Below, piece after piece: positions 17,480 to 26,856 of a stretch of 63,588 nucleotides of DNA (positions within the stretch are counted from its first letter, which is position 1; each line of letters starts with the position of its first letter). A model generated the notes under the pieces. The model did not search any database and was not told where the DNA came from. It saw nothing but the letters and a program-made list of their open reading frames with translations. The position numbers were made by a program, and so were the translations under genes. Source of the DNA: Bradyrhizobium macuxiense (lineage in GTDB: Bacteria; Pseudomonadota; Alphaproteobacteria; Rhizobiales; Xanthobacteraceae). The DNA is taken from NCBI RefSeq assembly GCF_001542415.1, contig NZ_LNCU01000084.1, positions 1 through 63,588 on the forward strand. Direction: 5' to 3'.

Positions 17480-17768
17480 GAATGCCTCTTGAGCGCGTTG
17501 GAGTGAGCGGTGAACAATCAACGTCACTCATGAAGTCCGCGAAAGTGGTGCGGATTGATCGCAGCACGGAGCGAAGCTTTCCAATAGCCGGCATGCATAG
17601 TTTCCATAGCAACGAGGAATACGGCCACGACGCTCCGCTCGGCGCGAGCGGTGCTGCATTCCCCGTTGCCCTGCGAGCTATATAATCTGGCTACTGGATA
17701 GCTTCGGCTTGCGCTTCCGAAAGTCCAGCGTCGCCGACTTGGTCGCGAAACTTAGATTTCCGCGACGT
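17480..17768. other. Intergenic region upstream of the hydroxylase operon
   Basis: No coding signal is seen. It separates the small-subunit start from the end of the DUF3788 gene, which is on the same strand upstream, so it probably holds the operon promoter. I could not define -35/-10 boxes with confidence. Confidence 0.35.
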
Positions 17769-18224
17769 TCAACCGCGCGACGGTGGAGGGCGCTTCATAG
17801 TCAAAAGCTCCGTCACATCATGCCGATCATCTGCGGATGAGATCGCAATTGTTAGGAATTTCCCGTCCGGGTATGTTTTGGCTTCATCGTAAAGCTTGAC
17901 CAACTGCGAGCGCCATACATAACGCCGCTCCTCAAATCTTTCTCGTTCCGCTCGCCCCAAGACCACCACGGCCGAAAGCCGCTTGTATTCCGGCACGAAG
18001 GTGCAGAACGCCTTTGTCTTCTTGTAGCGCAGGGACCAGCCGCGCTTCTTGCCGCCATAGAGCCATTCGGGCGCGAAAACACCGGGGTAGAATTCCTCGA
18101 TCCAGTTCTGCAGGCGGGCCCAATGCTTGAACGCACCAGGTCCGATCCAGTCGCGGACAGTGCTGTCATCGGGCGAGGCTGACTTGTCGGTGATCCTGTC
18201 GCCGACCTGGGGGGACTGTTCCAT
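17769..18224 (-). CDS. DUF3788 family protein
   Basis: A 151-residue soluble protein. The pattern WIGPGAFKHWARLQNWIEE, PEWLYGGKKRGWSLRYKK, FCTFVPEYKRLSAVVVLG and the end DVTELLTMKRPP fits DUF3788, small cytosolic proteins related to the YdhG/DUF1801 superfamily; no enzymatic role is established. The ATG at 18224 is preceded by GGAAAG with good spacing, whereas the longer frame to 18452 adds a low-quality N-terminus. Nothing in the neighbourhood suggests a role. Confidence 0.82.
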   Translation of the reverse strand: MEQSPQVGDRITDKSASPDDSTVRDWIGPGAFKHWARLQNWIEEFYPGVFAPEWLYGGKKRGWSLRYKKTKAFCTFVPEYKRLSAVVVLGRAERERFEERRYVWRSQLVKLYDEAKTYPDGKFLTIAISSADDRHDVTELLTMKRPPPSRG

Positions 18225-18646
18225 GCCGCTTTCCTTCCACCACGACTTGGCGGCCCGACCTTGAGCTTGGGCGAAAGGTGCGTCGCCATGTTCCTGAGGG
18301 TTGAATCTGTGTTGGTCTGATATGTCTTCCGTTGCAGAACCGGAAGTTCTGTCACGGGGATCTCTCCGCCATTGGGGCATAGGCGAGTTGCCAGTCAAAG
18401 CGGAAATCCGGCGCGTGGATTTGCGGACACGTATTCGGGACGTCTGGTCCATTCATGGAGGACGCGACAGCGCTCATTGACACGCATTTGAGCCTGGTCT
18501 GTTCAGCGAGACGCGTGCGACATACGTCGCTCAGCTTGCGGAGGCGCGCCGGCGCTTGTACCGCCCGGCGCGCCGCAACGCCCTCGCGCACCCGCCGAGA
18601 TCGCCCGGATTCGGCGCGAACCTCCCTTCAAAACAACACGATCAGC
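18225..18646. other. Gap between DUF3788 and TRAP permease genes
   Basis: About 420 bases with no gene I can support. Several frames are open on both strands (for example minus-strand 18352-18591), but none has a good start signal or a recognisable family. It may hold the DUF3788 promoter and decayed sequence. Confidence 0.35.
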
Positions 18647-20575
18647 TCAATGCCCCTGGATCAGGTGCGGAACAGCGAGCGTGAACCACGGTTCGAAGGC
18701 GACGATCAGGACGCCCAGGAGCAGGACGGCAAGGTACGGCAGCATGGCACGTCCGGTTGCCTCCAGCCGGCTCTCCGATACCGAGCAGGAGACGTAGAAG
18801 CCGATGCCGATCGGCGGGATGAAGATGCCGACGCCCATCGCGAGGATGATGATCATGCTGTAGTGAATGATGTCGATGCCGTAACCGCTCGCAATCGGCA
18901 TCAGCAGCGGCCCGAGAATGATCAGCGCCGGCAGACCTTCGAGCAGCGAGCCGACGACGATCAGGAGCACGATGGTTCCGAGCAGGAATATCGTCCGATT
19001 ATCCCCCGCGGAATGCAGTATCGCGGCGAGGTTGGCCGGCAGGTTTGCCGCCGTCAGCGTCCAGCCGAACGAAAACGCCGCCGCGATGATGAACAGCACC
19101 ATCCCCGCGAGCAGGCTCGCCTCCACCGCGATCTCGTACAGGGCCGCGATGCCTACGGCGCGGTAGATCACGAACGCCAGCACCAGGCCGTAGAGCACGG
19201 CGACGCTCGAGACCTCGGTCGGCGTGGCGACACCGAAGCGGATGCCGATCACCATGATCACAGGCATCACCAGCGGCAACATCGCGCCGACGGTCGCGCT
19301 GATCAATTCGGACGCTGTCGCGCGCGGGGCTGAAGGCATCTGGGCCCGCCGCGACAGCACGTAGTTCAGGAGCATCAGCAACAGCGCGATGACAGCGGCG
19401 GGCATCAATCCGGCGATGAACAGCGTTCCGATCGAGATCGGCGCGACCGATCCCAGGACCAGCATCGCAAGACTCGGCGGGATCGTCTCCGACATGGCCG
19501 CGGAGGCCGCCAGCACTGCCGCCCCCTGTTCGGGCTTGTATCCCTGTCGTTGCAGCTCCCGGCGAAGGACCGATCCGACCGCGACGACATCCGCGATCTT
19601 CGAGCCGGAAATGCCCGATACCATGTAGATGGTGAGAACGACGACCTGAAGCAGGCCGCCCCGCATGTGTCCCACCAGCGTCATGGCAAAGCGGACCAGG
19701 CGAAGGCTGATGCCGCCTTTCTCCATGATCAAGCCTGCCCAGATGAAGAACGGCAGCGTGAGCAGGATATAGTTGCCAGTGCCGTCGAAAGTGTTCTGCG
19801 CCACCGCGATCAGCGGCGCGACGCCGCTGACCATGAGAAAGGTCACCGAGCCCAACAGCATCGCGTAGCTGACCGGCAGCCCGAGAAGAATGGCGAGCAG
19901 GAAGGCGATCAGCATGATTCCGAGCGCCGTCCCGTTCGGCAGATGCAGCCACGGCACGGTGCTGGCTGCATAGAGAAGCCCGGTGAGCAGTGCGACAACA
20001 GCGGCCGCGGGAGCCAACTCGCGAGGCTGATATTGATAGGCCAGGCGTTCGACCGCGAAGAGCGCGGTCAGTCCGAGGCCGATCGCGAGCGGGAGCACCA
20101 GCCAGGCCTGGTTGATCTGCAGGATCGGCGTATCTGATGTGGATGCAATCGAGATCAGGTCGAGCGAGACATCGCACACGACCACGGCGACGATCAGGAT
20201 CAGCAGGTCCATGCCGATCGCGAACGAGGCGCGCCAGCGCGGCGAGAACTTCGCCGTCAGAAATTCGACGGTCGTGTGGTGACGAGCGCGGAAGGCCAGC
20301 GCACCGCCGACGAACGCCGTCAGCGACAGGAACAGCTTGGCCGCCTCGTCGGCCCACAACAAGGACTGGTCGAACCAGAATCGCGAAACGACACCGACGA
20401 GCACGATCCCGAGCTGGATCACCAGCGCGATCACCAGCATCACCCTGCATGCCAGATCGACGCCATCAAGCGCGGCGCGCACGCCATCCGCGATCGGGCC
20501 GCGCCTGAGTGCGGGCTTTGCTGCATGGGCCGTCGCAAGCTCGCCGTCGGCCAGCAGCGAGCTCGAGTCATGCAT
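18647..20575 (-). CDS. TRAP transporter fused permease (DctQ-DctM)
   Basis: A 642-residue inner-membrane protein joining both TRAP permeases. Residues ~40-190 are the four-helix small subunit (DctQ, with VVSRFWFDQSLLWADEAAKLF). Residues ~205-640 are the large DctM subunit with about twelve helices (LPVSYAMLLGSV, TLPFFIWAGLIMEKGG, SGISGSKIADVVAVGSV, SETIPPSLAMLVLGS, GVGIFIPPIGIGFYVSCSV). With the binding protein it drives sodium- or proton-coupled uptake of an organic acid. Its start overlaps the end of the binding-protein gene by 8 bases, indicating translational coupling. The fused architecture is known in part of the family. The substrate is unknown. Confidence 0.94.
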   Translation of the reverse strand: MHDSSSLLADGELATAHAAKPALRRGPIADGVRAALDGVDLACRVMLVIALVIQLGIVLVGVVSRFWFDQSLLWADEAAKLFLSLTAFVGGALAFRARHHTTVEFLTAKFSPRWRASFAIGMDLLILIVAVVVCDVSLDLISIASTSDTPILQINQAWLVLPLAIGLGLTALFAVERLAYQYQPRELAPAAAVVALLTGLLYAASTVPWLHLPNGTALGIMLIAFLLAILLGLPVSYAMLLGSVTFLMVSGVAPLIAVAQNTFDGTGNYILLTLPFFIWAGLIMEKGGISLRLVRFAMTLVGHMRGGLLQVVVLTIYMVSGISGSKIADVVAVGSVLRRELQRQGYKPEQGAAVLAASAAMSETIPPSLAMLVLGSVAPISIGTLFIAGLMPAAVIALLLMLLNYVLSRRAQMPSAPRATASELISATVGAMLPLVMPVIMVIGIRFGVATPTEVSSVAVLYGLVLAFVIYRAVGIAALYEIAVEASLLAGMVLFIIAAAFSFGWTLTAANLPANLAAILHSAGDNRTIFLLGTIVLLIVVGSLLEGLPALIILGPLLMPIASGYGIDIIHYSMIIILAMGVGIFIPPIGIGFYVSCSVSESRLEATGRAMLPYLAVLLLGVLIVAFEPWFTLAVPHLIQGH

Positions 20576-21581
20576 GCCCGACGTCCTTCAGGACCGCATC
20601 GTAGAGATCGGCGCCGATGATATCCTTGAATTGCGGATACACGCTTGCGGTGGCCTTGCGGTAATCGTCGCGGTTCGGCTCCACGAGCGTCATGCCCTTG
20701 GCCTTGTAGCGGGCGGCGATATCCTCGCTCTTGGCTGCAATTGTCGTGCGCCAATCCCTGGTCAGGTTCACGCTGGCGGCGCGAATTGCCTCCTGCGCGT
20801 CCTTTGGCAGCGCGTCGAACTTCGACTTGCTCGCCATCATGACGCCGACATTGTACACCTGATTGGTCAGGTTGATCGTGTTGACGATCTCGTCGTGCTT
20901 GGTGGCGGCGAGCGAGATCATCGGCGTCTCGACGGCATCGATGACGCGCTGAGACAGAGCGAGATAGACTTCGGTCAGGTCGATTGCGACCGGGCTCGCG
21001 CCAAGCGCCTTGAACGTCGCCGCGAAGATCGCGCCGGGTTGGACGCGAATCTTCAATCCCTTCATGTCGGCGGGCTCCGGCGCCTTGCGGTCGATGGTCG
21101 AGACCACGCGCCATCCCCAATGGCCCCAGCCGAGACCGTAGATTCCTTTCGTGGGCAGCATGTCCATGAACTTGGTGCCGACCGGACCGTCGAGCAGTTT
21201 TTCCGCCGACGCAGAGTCCGAGAACAGGAAGGGCAGGTCGAGGACCTGAAATTTCGGGAAAATGGTGTCGATGAATCCGGATGTATGGGCACAAAAATCG
21301 ATGATACCGGTCTGCAAGCCGGTGAGGATGTTGGTTCCGCTGCCAAGCTGACCGATGCTGAACACCTGAAGCTCGACGGCGCCCGCAGTCCGTTTCGAGA
21401 CGTCATCCGCGAAGCGCTTGAGCACATCGTAGAGCGGATGGCTTTGGGTGTCGGCGAAGGTCAGCTTCAGCGTATGGGTGGGGGATGCGGCCCATCCCGT
21501 GCGCCCGACAAACGGCGCGGCCAGCGACGCAGCAATCCCGAACGCTCCAGCCTTCAGCAGCCTTCGTCGTGCGATGATCAT
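20568..21581 (-). CDS. TRAP transporter substrate-binding protein (DctP family)
   Basis: A 337-residue periplasmic solute-binding protein. The N-terminus MIIARRRLLKAGAFGIAASLAAP is an arginine-rich, Tat-like signal. The mature part shows the DctP pattern: LKLTFADTQSHPLYDVLKRFADDV, GTNILTGLQTGIIDF and FDVLDLPFLF-like text, then the ligand-arginine region GLKIRVQPGAIFAATFKALGASPV, and a C-terminal helix. The ATG at 21581 has GGAG nearby (AGGGAGAAACATTATG); the longer frame from 21743 does not. It captures the ligand for the fused permease encoded directly downstream. Substrates of this family include C4-dicarboxylates, aromatic acids and keto acids; sequence alone does not decide. Confidence 0.93.
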   Translation of the reverse strand: MIIARRRLLKAGAFGIAASLAAPFVGRTGWAASPTHTLKLTFADTQSHPLYDVLKRFADDVSKRTAGAVELQVFSIGQLGSGTNILTGLQTGIIDFCAHTSGFIDTIFPKFQVLDLPFLFSDSASAEKLLDGPVGTKFMDMLPTKGIYGLGWGHWGWRVVSTIDRKAPEPADMKGLKIRVQPGAIFAATFKALGASPVAIDLTEVYLALSQRVIDAVETPMISLAATKHDEIVNTINLTNQVYNVGVMMASKSKFDALPKDAQEAIRAASVNLTRDWRTTIAAKSEDIAARYKAKGMTLVEPNRDDYRKATASVYPQFKDIIGADLYDAVLKDVGHA

Positions 21582-21902
21582 AATGTTTCTCCCTGAAATA
21601 TTGTTGGTTTGTTGTAAGGGGTGCTTCTTGCGGCGATCCGCAGTAGACCATGTCGCAAGGGCGATGGCCAGTCGCTTGCCGTATAGCGCCGGTGTTCGCT
21701 TGCCGAACGATGTGCTTGTCGGCGGCGATGCGCAAGTTCGCAACGAAGTCCACGAGGGACCGCGCGTGGCGCGTGTCTCGGAGGAAAGTCCGGCGGATAT
21801 CCACGAAAGCGGGTATCTACGAAAATCTTGCTGACGTCTCGCGACCTTCCCAGCGACCGCTACCTCGTGGCAAGGTCCCTCGATCCAGCCGGCCTCCGAT
21901 CA
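21582..21902. other. Intergenic region upstream of the TRAP operon
   Basis: No gene is supported here. It must include the promoter of the TRAP operon, reading leftwards. No convincing terminator or operator was found. Confidence 0.35.
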
Positions 21903-22385
21903 CTATGAGATCGCGACGACTTCGATCTCCTGACCTGACACCTCGATCGCGTCTCCGACGGACTTACCCATCAACTGTCGGGCGATTGGTGAAACGAAGG
22001 AGATCATGCCTTGCTTCGGGTCGGCCTCGTCCTCGCCGACGATTCGATATGTCTGCATGCGTCCGTCGTCGCGGCTGAAGGTGACTGTGCTGCCAAAGCC
22101 GACTGTGTCAGACGTCGTCGGCTCCGGCACCACCTGAGCCGTCCGGATGCGCGCCGCGAAATATCGCGCATCCCGCAGCGGCAGCGCGCCTTGTCGCCGC
22201 CGTTCGTTCACATCGTCGATCCCTTGCGAGATCTCGTAGGCGTCTTGCGCCTCCTTCAACTGGGCTTCCAGGGCCTTCAGGCCTGTCGCGGTGACGAGGT
22301 TCGGGTGAGGTGAGATCGGGCGGTCCGGCAGCAGCGTCTCGGACGCCGTCTCGGCACTGTCTTCCTTGGTGAATGCGACGCTCAC
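21903..22385 (-). CDS. GreA/GreB-family transcription elongation factor
   Basis: A 160-residue protein. The N-terminal part is a shortened helical region (GLKALEAQLKEAQDAYE, NERRRQGALPLRDARYFAARI) and the C-terminal ~75 residues are the FKBP-like GreA/GreB domain (VGFGSTVTFSRDDG, YRIVGEDEADPKQGMISFVSPIARQLMGKSVGDAIEV). Gre factors insert a coiled coil into the RNA polymerase secondary channel to stimulate transcript cleavage. I start it at GTG 22385, preceded by AGGAG; an ATG at 22424 lacks one. The N-terminal ~30 residues are polar and unlike canonical GreA, so it may be one of the paralogues with a different effect on polymerase. It is a single gene. Confidence 0.88.
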   Translation of the reverse strand: MSVAFTKEDSAETASETLLPDRPISPHPNLVTATGLKALEAQLKEAQDAYEISQGIDDVNERRRQGALPLRDARYFAARIRTAQVVPEPTTSDTVGFGSTVTFSRDDGRMQTYRIVGEDEADPKQGMISFVSPIARQLMGKSVGDAIEVSGQEIEVVAIS

Positions 22386-22755
22386 GCGTGGAACTCCTGC
22401 ACAAGGCACGCGTTTGCGCGCCAACCGCTCACTTTCCAGATAGACGTGCGGCGGCCGTGGTCAACGACCTGGTCAATCCGTCCAGCCAATTCGTGAGCAA
22501 ACTCGATGTCGTTTTTTAGTATCGTGTCTCCGATAGTAGTCCAGCGGAAGGGATGACAGGTGACGAAATTGCTTAGACGACCAGGACCTGCGAGCTAGGC
22601 AAGGCATTGAATATTATCATGATTTCCGTTCTCTGTCGATGTGCTGGCGCATGGTTGCGTCGCCGCCAACGTGTCTTGGCGGGCACCGCCTTGCGAGCCT
22701 TGGCGTGTTGTGCGAGGCGGCAGCCGCATCCGTTTGTTCCCGGCGAGATCATCCG
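22386..22755. other. Divergent promoter region
   Basis: These 370 bases separate the leftward Gre-like gene from the rightward acyl-CoA synthetase gene. A locally AT-rich stretch around 22605-22625 (GAATATTATCATG) could be a promoter. No gene is supported. Confidence 0.35.
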
Positions 22756-25521
22756 ATGTCCACGTTTGGTCTAGAGAGGGTCTTCTCGCCTCGAACCATC
22801 GCTGTCGTTGGCGGAAGTTCACGCCCGAACTCGCTCGGCATGGCGGTGCTCAGGAATATCAAGGCAGCCGGCTTTGCCGGCAGCGTCGCCGTGGTCAACC
22901 CGCGGCATGCCGTCATCGACGGCGAGCGCACCTTTCCTGACCTGAAGTCGATCCCGTTCGTTCCCGATCTCATCGTCGTCACTGCGCCGGCGGCGGCGAT
23001 CCCGGGAATCATCGCGGATGCTGCCGCGATCGGCGTCGCCGGCGCTGCGATCCTGTCGGCCGGCCTCGGCCATGGCGCAGGTTCGCCGGCCGAGACCGTC
23101 GCGCGGACGGCGCGTATGCATGGGATGCGCCTGATCGGACCCAATTGCCTCGGTGTCATGGTGCCGCGCGCGAAGCTCAATGCGAGCTTCGCGGCGCATC
23201 GTCCGTCCGAGGGGCACGTGGCCCTGATCTCGCAGTCCGGCGCCGTTGCCGCGGCGATGGTCGGGTGGGCGGCCGAGCGGCGGCTCGGCTACTCCGGCAT
23301 CGTGTCGATCGGTGATCAGCTCGATGTCGACGTCGCCGACCTGCTCGATTACTTCGCGCTGGATGACCACACCAGCGCGATCCTGATCTACCTCGAAGCC
23401 GTCAAGGACGCCCGCAAGTTCATGTCCGCGGCGCGCGCGGCAGCCCGGCTGAAGCCGGTCGTCGTCGTCAAGTCCGGGCGCTTGGCCCACGGCGCGAAGG
23501 CGGCCGCGACCCACACCGGAGCGCTGGCCGGGTCGGATGCAGTCTACGATGCGGCCTTCCGTCGCGCCGGCATGCTGCGCGTGTTCGACCTGCGCCAGCT
23601 GTTCGATTGTGCAGAGCTACTTGGTCGCGGCTTCGTTCCGCGGGGCAACCGGCTGGCGCTCCTGACCAATGGCGGCGGGCTTGGCATCCTCGCGATCGAT
23701 CGGCTTGCCGAGCTCGGCGGCGCCCCCGCGACGCTGACATCGGACACGATTGCGCGGCTCGAGGAGGTCTTGCCGCAGGGATGGTCGCGCGCAAATCCCG
23801 TCGATATCTCCGGTGACGCCGATTCCGCCCGCTACGTGGCCGCGCTCGATGCGCTGCTCGAGGATGCGAACAGCGATGCGATCCTGGTCATGAATGTGGA
23901 AACGGCCGTGGCGCCGACCGAGGGGATCGCCGAAGCGGTGGCGCAATGTGTTCGTGACCGCAGGGCAAAGCGGAGCGCGGTCGCCTCGCTTGTGCTTGCA
24001 GCCTGGGCCGGCGCCGATGACCGCACCGGGGCAACCTTTGAAGCCGCCCGCATCCCGCATTTTCCGACGGAGGACGATGCGGTGCGCGCCTTCATGTATC
24101 TGGTGCGCTACCGCGAGGCCTCCACGGCGCTGGCTGCGACCCCGCCGAGCATCGCTTCGGTGTTCACGCCCGACACTGCGGCGGCGCGGCGCGTGGTCGC
24201 GAACGCGCTGGCGGAAGGACGGGCCTGGCTCGATCCGGTTGAGATCGTCACCCTGTTCGGCGCTTACGACATTCCGGTCGTTCCGACCGTCGCCGCCAAT
24301 GATGCAGAGGATGCCGCGGAGAAGGCGGCTCCATTCCTGGCCGAAGGACTCGCGGTCGCGGTCAAGCTGTTTTCGCGCGACATCAGGCACAAGTCCGATG
24401 TCGGTGGGGTCATCCTCGGCTTGCGCACGAAGGAAGCGGTCGCCGAGGCCGCGACCACTGTGCTGGCGCGGGCGCGAAGCGCACGGCCGGATGCGAGGCT
24501 GCAAGGTCTCACGATCCAGCCGATGATCGTGCGGCGGGCGGCGCGCGAGCTGATTCTCGGTATTGCCGACGATCCGACCTTCGGTCCGGTGATCGTGTTC
24601 GGCCGCGGTGGCACTGCGGTCGAAGTCATCAACGACAAGGCATTGGCGCTGCCGCCGCTCGACATGAATCTGGCGCGTGATCTGGTCATGCGAACCAGGG
24701 TTGCGCGACTGCTTGTCGCCTATCGCGACGTACCGGCCGTTGCGGCCGATGTCGTGCCGCTGACCCTGGTCAAGCTGGCGCAGATGGCTGCCGACATTCC
24801 TGAAGTTGCCGAGCTCGAGATCAATCCGCTGCTTGCGGACGAAATCGGTGTGCTCGCGCTCGATGCGCGAGTGGGAATTCGCAAGCCCGCGCGACTGTTT
24901 GCAGGTCAGACCCGGCTCGCGGTCAGGCCCTATCCGTCGCAGTGGGAGGGCGAGCTTGGCTTGAAGGATGGATCGCGCGTCATCGTACGGCCGATGCGGC
25001 CGGAAGATGAGCCGATGGTCGAGGCGTTCTTCAAGCGCGTGACGGCCGAAGACCTCAGGCTACGTTTCTTCCACGCGATGAAGGAGTTCTCGCATGCGTT
25101 CATCGCCCGCCTGACCCAGCTCGACTATGCGCGCGCGATGGCTTTCGTGGCGCTGGATCCCAAGACCGGCGAGATGATGGGCGCGGTGCGGCTGCATTCG
25201 GACTCGCTGTATGAGAACGCCGAATACGCCATCCTGCTGCAATCCAATCTCAAGGGCAAAGGGCTCGGATGGCAGCTGATGCAGCTCCTGATCCACTATG
25301 CGAGGTCGGAGGGCCTGAAGCGATTGTCCGGCCAGGTGCTGACCGAGAACACCACGATGCTGAGCATGTGTCGCGAGCTCGGATTCACCGCCACCATGGA
25401 CCCGAGCGATCACAGCATCGTCGACGTGGTGCTCGATCTCCGCCTGCCGGGAGTCGATGCCATCGGGGCGGATATACTGATTCGCCCTGGCCTTGATCGA
25501 GGCGGTGCGACGGCAGTTTGA
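22756..25521 (+). CDS. ADP-forming acyl-CoA synthetase fused to a GNAT acetyltransferase
   Basis: A 921-residue protein. Order: CoA-binding Rossmann domain (~5-130, VFSPRTIAVVGGSSRPNSLG), succinyl-CoA-ligase-like domains (~145-460, with ALISQSGAVAAAMVGWA and the THTGALAGSDAVYDAAFRRAG segment carrying His253), an ATP-grasp domain (~480-710, AVKLFSRDIRHKSDVGGV), then a GNAT domain (~739-895, VIVRPMRPEDEPMVEAFF, GKGLGWQLMQLLIHYARSEGLK). This is the layout of Pat/YfiQ protein lysine acetyltransferases, which switch off acetyl-CoA synthetase. His253 sits where ADP-forming synthetases carry the phospho-histidine, so the synthetase half may still be active. I chose ATG 22756, at the start of the Rossmann fold. 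The gene stands alone and converges on an MFS gene. Confidence 0.92.
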   Translation: MSTFGLERVFSPRTIAVVGGSSRPNSLGMAVLRNIKAAGFAGSVAVVNPRHAVIDGERTFPDLKSIPFVPDLIVVTAPAAAIPGIIADAAAIGVAGAAILSAGLGHGAGSPAETVARTARMHGMRLIGPNCLGVMVPRAKLNASFAAHRPSEGHVALISQSGAVAAAMVGWAAERRLGYSGIVSIGDQLDVDVADLLDYFALDDHTSAILIYLEAVKDARKFMSAARAAARLKPVVVVKSGRLAHGAKAAATHTGALAGSDAVYDAAFRRAGMLRVFDLRQLFDCAELLGRGFVPRGNRLALLTNGGGLGILAIDRLAELGGAPATLTSDTIARLEEVLPQGWSRANPVDISGDADSARYVAALDALLEDANSDAILVMNVETAVAPTEGIAEAVAQCVRDRRAKRSAVASLVLAAWAGADDRTGATFEAARIPHFPTEDDAVRAFMYLVRYREASTALAATPPSIASVFTPDTAAARRVVANALAEGRAWLDPVEIVTLFGAYDIPVVPTVAANDAEDAAEKAAPFLAEGLAVAVKLFSRDIRHKSDVGGVILGLRTKEAVAEAATTVLARARSARPDARLQGLTIQPMIVRRAARELILGIADDPTFGPVIVFGRGGTAVEVINDKALALPPLDMNLARDLVMRTRVARLLVAYRDVPAVAADVVPLTLVKLAQMAADIPEVAELEINPLLADEIGVLALDARVGIRKPARLFAGQTRLAVRPYPSQWEGELGLKDGSRVIVRPMRPEDEPMVEAFFKRVTAEDLRLRFFHAMKEFSHAFIARLTQLDYARAMAFVALDPKTGEMMGAVRLHSDSLYENAEYAILLQSNLKGKGLGWQLMQLLIHYARSEGLKRLSGQVLTENTTMLSMCRELGFTATMDPSDHSIVDVVLDLRLPGVDAIGADILIRPGLDRGGATAV

Positions 25522-25540
25522 TAGGACATGTATCGCCTGC

Positions 25541-26764
25541 CTATGGCTGCGGAGGCGCAAGCATCTGTCCCGCGAGCGCCATGCCAACGAATGCGATCGT
25601 CGCCATCGCAAGCGTCCAGGTGACAAAGAGCTGGTGACCGATCAGCGCACCACTCAGAAGCGGGGCAGTGATATTGGCGCCCGACATCAGCGACTGATTG
25701 AGGCCCATGATCATCCCCTGCCGGTTGATCGCGGTGCTGCGCGACAGTTCGGCCGTCAGCGTGCTGCGGGCGAACATGGTGCCGAGAATGATCAGCGTGA
25801 GGAATACGGCAAGCAGGCTGATCCGGTTCCCGATTGCAAGTCCGGCACATCCGACGGCCATGGACGCAAACGCCGCCACGACGATGATCCGGTCTGACGC
25901 GAAGCGGTTCGCGCGGGTGATCAGCAAACCCTGGACGACCATGTTGATGAAGCCGGCATAGGCGAACACCATGCCCAATTCGCGGGCGCCGAACGGATGC
26001 CCGTCCCAACTGAATCGTGCCGACAGGAACAGGCCGATCTGCGACAGGAACATCGAATTAATGAAGAAGAACACGATGAGCAGGACGAGCAGGCGCCACG
26101 CATAGCGCATCCCGAGGATCGTGCGCGCCGGCGTCGGTTCGGGTACCCGCTGCTGGTAGAGCGGCTCGGACGCGGGGTGATCCGGCGGCAGGAGGGTGAT
26201 CGTGGCAAGGATACTGATCAGCGACAAGGCGGCCGCGGCCCACACCGGCGCGGTGTCGCTGTAATGCACGAGAAGGCCGGAGAGCGCGGGACCAACCAGC
26301 AATCCGGTTCCAATCGCCCCGCTGGTCATGCCGAGCGCCTGCTTGCGGGTGGACGGTGCGCTGTGCTCGGCTGCATAGGCGTGCGCTACCGAGATATTTC
26401 CGGATGTCAGTCCGTCGATGATGCGGGCCAGAAACACCAGCGTCAGGTTGCTGGCCATCGCGAGCAGCACGAATCCGACGAAGGTGCCGATCTGGCTGAC
26501 GACCAGCACGTTGCGGCGGCCGTAGCGATCGGAGAGCATGCCGACCACCGGGCCTGCGATCAACTGGCAGACGGCGTAGACCGAGATCAGCGCGCCGATC
26601 AGGAACGGCGTTGCGCCAAGCCGCTGTGAATAGAACGGCAGCAACGGCAGGATGATCCCCAATCCGGTGGCATCGACGGCCACGACAATGAAGGTCGGGA
26701 CGAGCGCCAGGCTACCTTCGCCCGGAAACTCCTCGCGTGCCTCTGCCGTGGAGCCCGCCGCCAT
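25541..26764 (-). CDS. MFS exporter (TetA/drug-resistance-like)
   Basis: A 407-residue, twelve-helix major facilitator protein. The signature between helices 2 and 3 is GMLSDRYGRRNVLV, preceded by DATGLGIILPLLPFY in helix 1, and TSGNISVAHAYAAEHS is in the helix 5 region as in DHA1/TetA transporters. ATG 26764 is preceded by AAGG; the longer frame (to 26866) starts inside the promoter region shared with the MarR gene. It is divergent from that MarR regulator, which is a common arrangement for repressed efflux pumps. Drug or aromatic export is likely; the substrate is not known. Confidence 0.9.
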   Translation of the reverse strand: MAAGSTAEAREEFPGEGSLALVPTFIVVAVDATGLGIILPLLPFYSQRLGATPFLIGALISVYAVCQLIAGPVVGMLSDRYGRRNVLVVSQIGTFVGFVLLAMASNLTLVFLARIIDGLTSGNISVAHAYAAEHSAPSTRKQALGMTSGAIGTGLLVGPALSGLLVHYSDTAPVWAAAALSLISILATITLLPPDHPASEPLYQQRVPEPTPARTILGMRYAWRLLVLLIVFFFINSMFLSQIGLFLSARFSWDGHPFGARELGMVFAYAGFINMVVQGLLITRANRFASDRIIVVAAFASMAVGCAGLAIGNRISLLAVFLTLIILGTMFARSTLTAELSRSTAINRQGMIMGLNQSLMSGANITAPLLSGALIGHQLFVTWTLAMATIAFVGMALAGQMLAPPQP

Positions 26765-26814
26765 CCTGCCTTGTCCTCGTTCGCTTTTTCGTGAACGGCT
26801 GAAATATGCCAACC

Positions 26815-26834
26815 TATATAGTTGCAAGCTAATA
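26815..26834. promoter_or_regulatory. Imperfect palindrome, candidate MarR operator
   Basis: TATATAGTTGCAAGCTAATA is an interrupted palindrome centred on TTGCAA, 12 of 20 positions matching its reverse complement. It lies in the AT-rich 92-base gap between the divergent MFS and MarR genes, where a MarR repressor would be expected to bind and control both directions. Binding is inferred. Confidence 0.4.
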
Positions 26835-26856
26835 GTTTGTGTCCTATCTAATTTGC

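Noticed and set aside
18455..19333. 292-codon plus-strand frame before the TRAP permease
   Set aside because: Mostly antisense to DctQM; the non-overlapping start has no ribosome-binding site.
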